Positions 6,115 through 9,460 of a stretch of 9,460 nt of DNA are shown here, one piece after another. This DNA comes from CAYQIM01 sp964417555. GTDB lineage: Bacteria; Pseudomonadota; Gammaproteobacteria; Diplorickettsiales; Diplorickettsiaceae. Numbering within the stretch: the first letter of the stretch is position 1; each line of letters starts with the position of its first letter. The DNA is taken from the NCBI GenBank assembly GCA_964417555.1, contig CAYQIM010000030.1:1-9460 (forward strand), read 5' to 3'. The position numbers were made by a program, and so were the translations under genes. A model generated the notes under the pieces. The model had not been told where the DNA came from. It saw nothing but the letters and a program-made list of their open reading frames with translations, and did not search any database.

Positions 6115-6744
6115 CTATGCGCGTGCGGCTGACAAATTATTATCGTTATAGAGTAAATAACCTCGTTGCGCCTTGCTACGTGTTTCTAGGGTTAATGGAA
6201 TGGTTTGTTTTAATATTGTTGCGATTTTATAGAGCTGATTGGCATCGCCTTGTTTTAATTCTAGCTCAATTTCATGTAAAGGCATTTGCTGTGTAGGGGT
6301 ATTGACACTGCCTTGATCGAGAACAAGTTCAATTTTTGTACTATTTTCTGTTGTTAAGTTCCATTGCGTACGCTTAAATTGGGTGTGAAATAATTCAATT
6401 AAGGGTTGTTCACCAATAATGCCGGCTAATTTTTTACAGACTTCCTTATCTTCAAATCCATCTATCATGGGCAATTTACCTGAGATGGGCTGATCCCATT
6501 CATGTCGATGATGAAGCTCGTCAATTTGTTTCCCAGCTGTCTTTAAGGTTTGTATGGTGCGACTTTCTGCTTCTCGAGTACGTAATGAAAGGCCTTGGCG
6601 CCATAAACTTAAATCAGTGGTGTCGAAATAGCGGCTAATTAATTCTTCAGTACTAGGATTTAATGGTTTTAAAAGTGGGTGGGAAAACAGCAATGTGCTA
6701 TGTGCAGGATCAATACTTAATTTTAGTTCAATTTCAAGAAACAT
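6115..6744 (-). CDS. Stand-alone CYTH domain protein, probable inorganic triphosphatase/phosphohydrolase
   Basis: The 209-residue product is a CYTH (triphosphate tunnel) domain. The signature E-x-E-x-K is E4, E6, K8. Further tunnel-type residues are visible: Y-F-D-T (39-42), R55-T-R57, K68, E81, R125, E139, the E158/E160/E162/K164 strand and K191/R194 near the end. CYTH enzymes bind triphosphates with divalent metal in the barrel and typically hydrolyse inorganic triphosphate, as E. coli YgiF does. YgiF carries a C-terminal CHAD domain, which is absent here, so the protein ends right after the CYTH fold. The N-terminus starts immediately at the signature, confirming the ATG at 6744. It begins 11 bases after the preceding small gene on the same strand, which suggests cotranscription, although no strong ribosome site is seen. 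The exact substrate is inferred. Confidence 0.82.
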   Translation of the reverse strand: MFLEIELKLSIDPAHSTLLFSHPLLKPLNPSTEELISRYFDTTDLSLWRQGLSLRTREAESRTIQTLKTAGKQIDELHHRHEWDQPISGKLPMIDGFEDKEVCKKLAGIIGEQPLIELFHTQFKRTQWNLTTENSTKIELVLDQGSVNTPTQQMPLHEIELELKQGDANQLYKIATILKQTIPLTLETRSKAQRGYLLYNDNNLSAARA

Positions 6745-6755
6745 ACATATTTAAG

Positions 6756-6935
6756 TTAAAGTTTAATTTTTTTTGTTCTCATATCACGCTGGTAAAACAA
6801 GTTTTGGTATTCTTCTATTTCTTTTTGTTGCGATTTTGATTTATTAGAGTGTTGTTGATCAAAGCGAGTTAAGAATTTATCGGTTTCACTGATATATTTT
6901 TTCTCTGATTTGAAACATTTCATCAGCGACATCAT
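6756..6935 (-). CDS. Small conserved protein, CBU_0585-like (59 residues)
   Basis: This 59-residue ORF fills the gap between rpoH and the CYTH gene. It reads M-M-S-L-M-K-C-F-K-S, then a core of the form Y-I-S-E-T-D-K-F-L-T-R-F-D (residues ~14-26) and S-x-S-Q-Q-K-E-I-E-E-Y-Q (~33-44), ending in a basic tail. The D-K-F-L-x-x-F-D and S-Q-Q-K-E-I-x-x-Y blocks resemble, from memory, the small CBU_0585 family of Coxiella and Legionella. The function is unknown. The product is soluble, charged and probably helical. Its first ATG overlaps the rpoH stop as ATGA, and a GAGGGGG stretch inside the last rpoH codons can serve as ribosome site, so translation is probably coupled to rpoH. A second ATG directly follows and could be the true start. 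Confidence 0.72.
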   Translation of the reverse strand: MMSLMKCFKSEKKYISETDKFLTRFDQQHSNKSKSQQKEIEEYQNLFYQRDMRTKKIKL

Positions 6936-7804
6936 GCTACCCCCTCGATAGCGATACGTAATTCTTTAATGGCTTTTTGCTCGAGTTGGCGTATACGCTC
7001 TGCCGATACTTGATAACGGTTTGCAAGTTCTTGTAAGGTAGTCTTAGGTTGCGCGAGCCAGCGTTCTCTAATAATTGTCTGTGATCGGGAATTCAATTGA
7101 TCCAGTGCTTGATATAAGTTCGTTTGGCTAGATTCTGTTGAATCACTCGCCTCTAATAAACGTGCGGGGTCGTAACGCGTATCTTCAAAATATTGGCTAT
7201 TGAGTAATGGATAAGTATTTGTCGGTGAATCGGCATTTTCATCGCTACCGATATCGATACTCATGTCATGCGCCGCTAAACGAGACTCCATTTCACGGAC
7301 TGTTTCAGGCTTTACACCAAGGTCCTGGGCGACGCCTTCGATTTCTTTTTGATTGAACCAGCCCAAACGTGGCTTCATCTTATGCAGATTAAAAAATAAT
7401 TTACGTTGTGCTTTTGTCGTTGCAATCTTAACGATACGCCAGTTTTTTAATATAAATTCTTGAATTTCTGCTTTGATCCAATGTACAGCAAAGGAGATAA
7501 GTCGGACACCGACTTTAGGGTTGAAACGACGTACAGCTTTCATTAAGCCTATATTTCCTTCTTGAATCAGATCCGCGAGGGCAAGCCCATATCCCATATA
7601 CGTTTGTGCAATATGCACAACAAACCGTAGGTTGGTTATGATCAATTTCTTAGCCGCTTCGAGGTCTTGGTTGTGGTAATAACGTTCTGCTAGTTCTGTT
7701 TCTTCCTGGGCAGTTAAAACAGGGATCTGTTTTAGCCTAGCGATGTAGGCGTCTGTACTGTTTGTAGGTAAGGCATAAAGCGTTTGTAAGTAAGTGTTAT
7801 TCAA
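6932..7804 (-). CDS. rpoH: RNA polymerase heat-shock sigma factor RpoH (sigma-32)
   Basis: The product directs RNA polymerase to heat-shock promoters. Counting from the TTG at 7804 gives 290 residues, close to E. coli RpoH (284). Region 2 is highly conserved (D-L-I-Q-E-G-N-I-G-L-M-K-A-V-R-R-F-N-P, residues ~78-96), as is H-W-I-K-A-E-I-Q-E-F. The diagnostic RpoH box Q-R-K-L-F-F-N-L-H-K lies at ~133-142. Region 4 with its helix-turn-helix (T-L-Q-E-L-A-N-R-Y-Q-V-S-A-E-R-I-R-Q-L-E) is near the end. A longer frame runs to a TTG at 7858, but GGAGG at 7810-7814 sits five bases before the TTG at 7804, and the extra 18 residues have no counterpart in E. coli RpoH. The gene heads a cluster with the small protein and the CYTH gene and is divergent from ispG. 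The rare TTG start may limit expression. Confidence 0.95.
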   Translation of the reverse strand: MNNTYLQTLYALPTNSTDAYIARLKQIPVLTAQEETELAERYYHNQDLEAAKKLIITNLRFVVHIAQTYMGYGLALADLIQEGNIGLMKAVRRFNPKVGVRLISFAVHWIKAEIQEFILKNWRIVKIATTKAQRKLFFNLHKMKPRLGWFNQKEIEGVAQDLGVKPETVREMESRLAAHDMSIDIGSDENADSPTNTYPLLNSQYFEDTRYDPARLLEASDSTESSQTNLYQALDQLNSRSQTIIRERWLAQPKTTLQELANRYQVSAERIRQLEQKAIKELRIAIEGVA

Positions 7805-7814
7805 TGGGACCTCC
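7805..7814 (-). promoter_or_regulatory. Strong Shine-Dalgarno fixing the rpoH TTG start
   Basis: On the - strand GGAGG (7810-7814) precedes TTG (7804-7802) by five bases. No comparable site precedes the upstream TTG at 7858 or the GTG at 7846, so this site decides the start of rpoH. About 55 bases of leader would lie between the predicted transcription start and this TTG. Confidence 0.75.
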
Positions 7815-7846
7815 GTCGCCTTTCGAATTGTTTTTTGGTGGTTCAC

Positions 7847-7895
7847 TTGCTTTCTCAATGTGCTAGAGTATAACGCAACTCACAGGTTTTTTCAT
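7847..7895. promoter_or_regulatory. Overlapping divergent promoters of rpoH and ispG
   Basis: On the + strand TTGCTT (7847-7852) and TATAAC (7869-7874) are 16 bases apart and would start ispG transcription near 7881. On the - strand TATACT (7872-7867) overlaps the same bases and would start rpoH transcription near 7860. Its -35 is weak (TGAAAA at 7894-7889, 16 bases upstream). The two -10 elements share the self-complementary core TATA, so one melted region could serve both directions. Confidence 0.5.
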
Positions 7896-7936
7896 CAGCC
7901 TGAGTAGAAAAATTACTAATAAATGGGGTATTGCTC

Positions 7937-9193
7937 ATGTCTCAGCTGCCGCTTTCTATAACACGTCGTCGTAGTGTACCCGTCAAGGTCGGATCACTCT
8001 TTATTGGTGGGGATGCTCCTATTGCTGTCCAGTCTATGACAAATACTGATACCGAAAATAGTTCAGCAACAGCCCAGCAGATTATCGAATTGGCGGCAGC
8101 GGGTTCTGAGTTAGTCCGAATAACGGTCAATACGGAAAAGGCGGCGCAGCAGGTTCCTTTTATTCGCGACCAGGTGCGTGAGAAAGGCTGCCTTGTCCCG
8201 CTTATTGGGGATTTCCATTACAATGGTCACCGTTTGTTACGAGATTACCCGGCTTGTGCGCAAGCCTTGGATAAATATCGTATTAATCCGGGTAATGTGG
8301 GGTATGGTGAGAAGCGTGACCGTCAGTTTAGCGATATGGTTGAAATAGCGCTTAAATGGGAGAAGCCTATTCGGATTGGGGTGAATTGGGGTAGTTTGGA
8401 CCAAGATCTCAGTGCCAGTGAAATGGATAAAAATGCTAAGCGTTCACATCCCCGTTCTGCCGTTGAAGTGCTGCGTGAAACGCTAGTGTTATCGGCGCTG
8501 ACCAGTGCTAAGTTGGCTGAAAAGATAGGGCTATCAGCGGATCGCATCATTTTGTCGTGTAAGGTAAGCCGTCCTCAGGATCTGATTGCTATTCATCGTG
8601 ATCTGGCGAGCCGTTGTGAATATGCGATTCATTTAGGGTTGACAGAAGCCGGAATGGGATCGAAGGGAATCGTGGCGACAACGGCGGCTTTAGCGGTTTT
8701 ATTGCAAGAGGGAATTGGTGATACCATACGGGCCTCATTAACACCCGAGCCGGGCGGTGATCGAACCCAGGAAGTGACGGTATGTCAACAGATTCTTCAA
8801 GCCATGGGTATGCGTACTTTTATGCCCTCCGTGTCTGCTTGTCCAGGCTGTGGCCGTACAACAAGTACTTATTTTCAGCAGTTAGCCAATGATATTGATC
8901 TTTATCTTAAAATGCGTTTATCGGAATGGCGCAAGCAATATCGTGGCGTAGAGGATTTATCGGTTGCGGTGATGGGGTGTATCGTCAATGGTCCTGGCGA
9001 GAGTAAACATGCCAATATTGGTATTAGCTTACCGGGTACAGGTGAGAATCCGGTCGCGCCGGTATTTGCTGATGGTCGGAAAGTAGCAACTTTGCGTGGT
9101 GACCATATTGCGGCTGAGTTTCTAAAAATCATAGAAGAGTATGTCGCAACACACTATGATCGCTTAGCCAATGATGAAAATAAGAAAGTGTAA
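7937..9193 (+). CDS. ispG: 4-hydroxy-3-methylbut-2-en-1-yl diphosphate synthase (flavodoxin), IspG
   Basis: IspG (GcpE) catalyses the reductive conversion of methylerythritol cyclodiphosphate to HMBPP in the MEP isoprenoid pathway, using a [4Fe-4S] cluster in the cytoplasm. The N-terminal V-Q-S-M-T-N-T-D-T block and the R-I-N-P-G-N-V-G motif of the barrel are present. The cluster ligands are C302 and C305 (A-C-P-G-C-G-R), C348 (M-G-C-I-V-N-G-P-G-E) and E355. At 418 residues it is longer than the E. coli enzyme (372), the extra length lying between conserved blocks as in many other proteobacteria. The frame is open from a TTG at 7931, but the ATG at 7937 is chosen because GGGGT lies about eight bases before it. 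It is divergent from rpoH and followed after nine bases by a short exported-protein gene. The catalytic set is intact. Confidence 0.97.
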   Translation: MSQLPLSITRRRSVPVKVGSLFIGGDAPIAVQSMTNTDTENSSATAQQIIELAAAGSELVRITVNTEKAAQQVPFIRDQVREKGCLVPLIGDFHYNGHRLLRDYPACAQALDKYRINPGNVGYGEKRDRQFSDMVEIALKWEKPIRIGVNWGSLDQDLSASEMDKNAKRSHPRSAVEVLRETLVLSALTSAKLAEKIGLSADRIILSCKVSRPQDLIAIHRDLASRCEYAIHLGLTEAGMGSKGIVATTAALAVLLQEGIGDTIRASLTPEPGGDRTQEVTVCQQILQAMGMRTFMPSVSACPGCGRTTSTYFQQLANDIDLYLKMRLSEWRKQYRGVEDLSVAVMGCIVNGPGESKHANIGISLPGTGENPVAPVFADGRKVATLRGDHIAAEFLKIIEEYVATHYDRLANDENKKV

Positions 9194-9202
9194 AACAAAG
9201 CT

Positions 9203-9375
9203 ATGAGGCCAATTAAATTTCTATTGTTACCTAGTTTTATTTTAGGGATATTTTTTTTCTTAAAGTAAGTGCTAGTGTTTTTGACGATAATCCATCCTAT
9301 CAACGTTTAGAAAAAACGTTGCCTTTTTATGCTCGCGCTGTTAAAACGCCTTGGCCACGTACGACGAGACAATGA
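9203..9375 (+). pseudogene. Exported-protein gene, frameshifted at a T8 run and cut short by a repeat
   Basis: From ATG 9203 the frame gives a 21-residue hydrophobic peptide (M-R-P-I-K-F-L-L-L-P...) and stops at 9266-9268. The neighbouring frame continues directly with V-S-A-S-V-F-D-D-N-P-S-Y-Q-R-L-E-K-T-L-P-F-Y-A-R-A-V and ends at 9373-9375. Adding one T to the T8 run at 9251-9258 joins them into a signal peptide with a plausible cleavage site after V-S-A-S, plus the start of a mature periplasmic protein. The segment Y-Q-R-L-E-K-T-L-P-F-Y...W-P resembles, weakly, the region before the catalytic domain of YcbB-type L,D-transpeptidases. The piece is too short to be sure. The open frame ends where the GC-rich repeat begins, so the gene is probably a remnant or is disrupted by the repeat. 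Confidence 0.4.
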
Positions 9376-9460
9376 GAGCATTGCGGAAGCAATGCGAAGT
9401 TGAGGAGCCCGCGATAGGCGTGCGTTGACGGGCGAAGCAGGAAACGCATCACGCCGTAAA
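9376..9460. repeat. GC-rich hairpin-forming sequence, probable dispersed repeat (runs off the window)
   Basis: These bases are far richer in G+C than the rest of the window. A perfect hairpin GCATTGC-GGAA-GCAATGC lies at 9378-9395, closed by a GNRA-type loop. A second pairing, GCCCG (9407-9411) with CGGGC (9429-9433), follows. A third, GGCGTG (9417-9422) with CACGCC (9450-9455), can be extended by CGTT/AACG across a short bulge, though it competes with the second. The composition and stacked hairpins suggest a REP- or MITE-like dispersed element. Copies elsewhere cannot be seen from this window. Confidence 0.45.

Noticed and set aside
5913..6296. 127-residue frame on the + strand across DUF3579 and CYTH genes
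   Set aside because: Both conserved genes lie on the opposite strand, and this frame shows no family pattern.
33..9454. Inverted 10-base match between the two window ends (33-42 and 9445-9454)
   Set aside because: Ten-base inverted matches are expected by chance in 9.4 kb; both ends are GC-rich, but the match does not extend.

Overview
The window looks like a chromosomal segment of an AT-rich, host-associated gammaproteobacterium, most likely of the order Legionellales (a Coxiellaceae-type bacterium such as Rickettsiella, Diplorickettsia or Aquicella). This rests on three things: the housekeeping set (RpoH, IspG, a DUF3579 protein and a small protein like Coxiella CBU_0585), the ankyrin/membrane protein, and a protein built like a secreted effector. 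The taxon is inferred from protein features, not from a search.

Positions 1-3290 (accessory, + strand). After an AT-rich leader lies a 537-residue protein (255-1868). Its N-terminus carries a cluster of YDxP-type tyrosine motifs, a Y-E-N motif and a proline motif of SH3-ligand type. Its C-terminal half is a long charged coiled coil. This layout resembles a eukaryotic docking scaffold of the p130Cas kind and the tyrosine-phosphorylated effectors of other pathogens. It is the most exciting object in the window. Next come three ORFs of unknown function (1949-2335, 2346-3047, 3088-3288). They read best as one protein of about 445 residues broken by two single-base frameshifts. The effector-like gene also seems to be shifted by one base at its very end. 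All three breaks are repaired by removing one A from a short A run.

Positions 3290-5090. A nested inverted repeat lies between convergent genes and probably acts as a two-way terminator. It is followed on the - strand by a 524-residue ankyrin-repeat protein with two hydrophobic hairpins, a good candidate for a Dot/Icm-type effector. An AT-rich divergent intergenic region separates it from the next gene.

Positions 5091-9193 (conserved core). A [4Fe-4S] HhH-GPD DNA glycosylase (+) converges on and overlaps a DUF3579 gene (-). Upstream on the - strand are a stand-alone CYTH phosphatase-like gene, a 59-residue conserved small protein and rpoH. The rpoH and small-protein genes overlap by ATGA. 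rpoH most likely starts at a TTG with an ideal Shine-Dalgarno sequence, not at the longer ORF start. ispG diverges from rpoH across a short intergenic region where -10 elements on the two strands overlap.

Positions 9194-9460. A short exported-protein gene is interrupted by a frameshift at a T8 run and then runs into a GC-rich, hairpin-forming sequence that looks like a dispersed repeat. The first ~45 bases of the window are also unusually GC-rich and may be the edge of another repeat.
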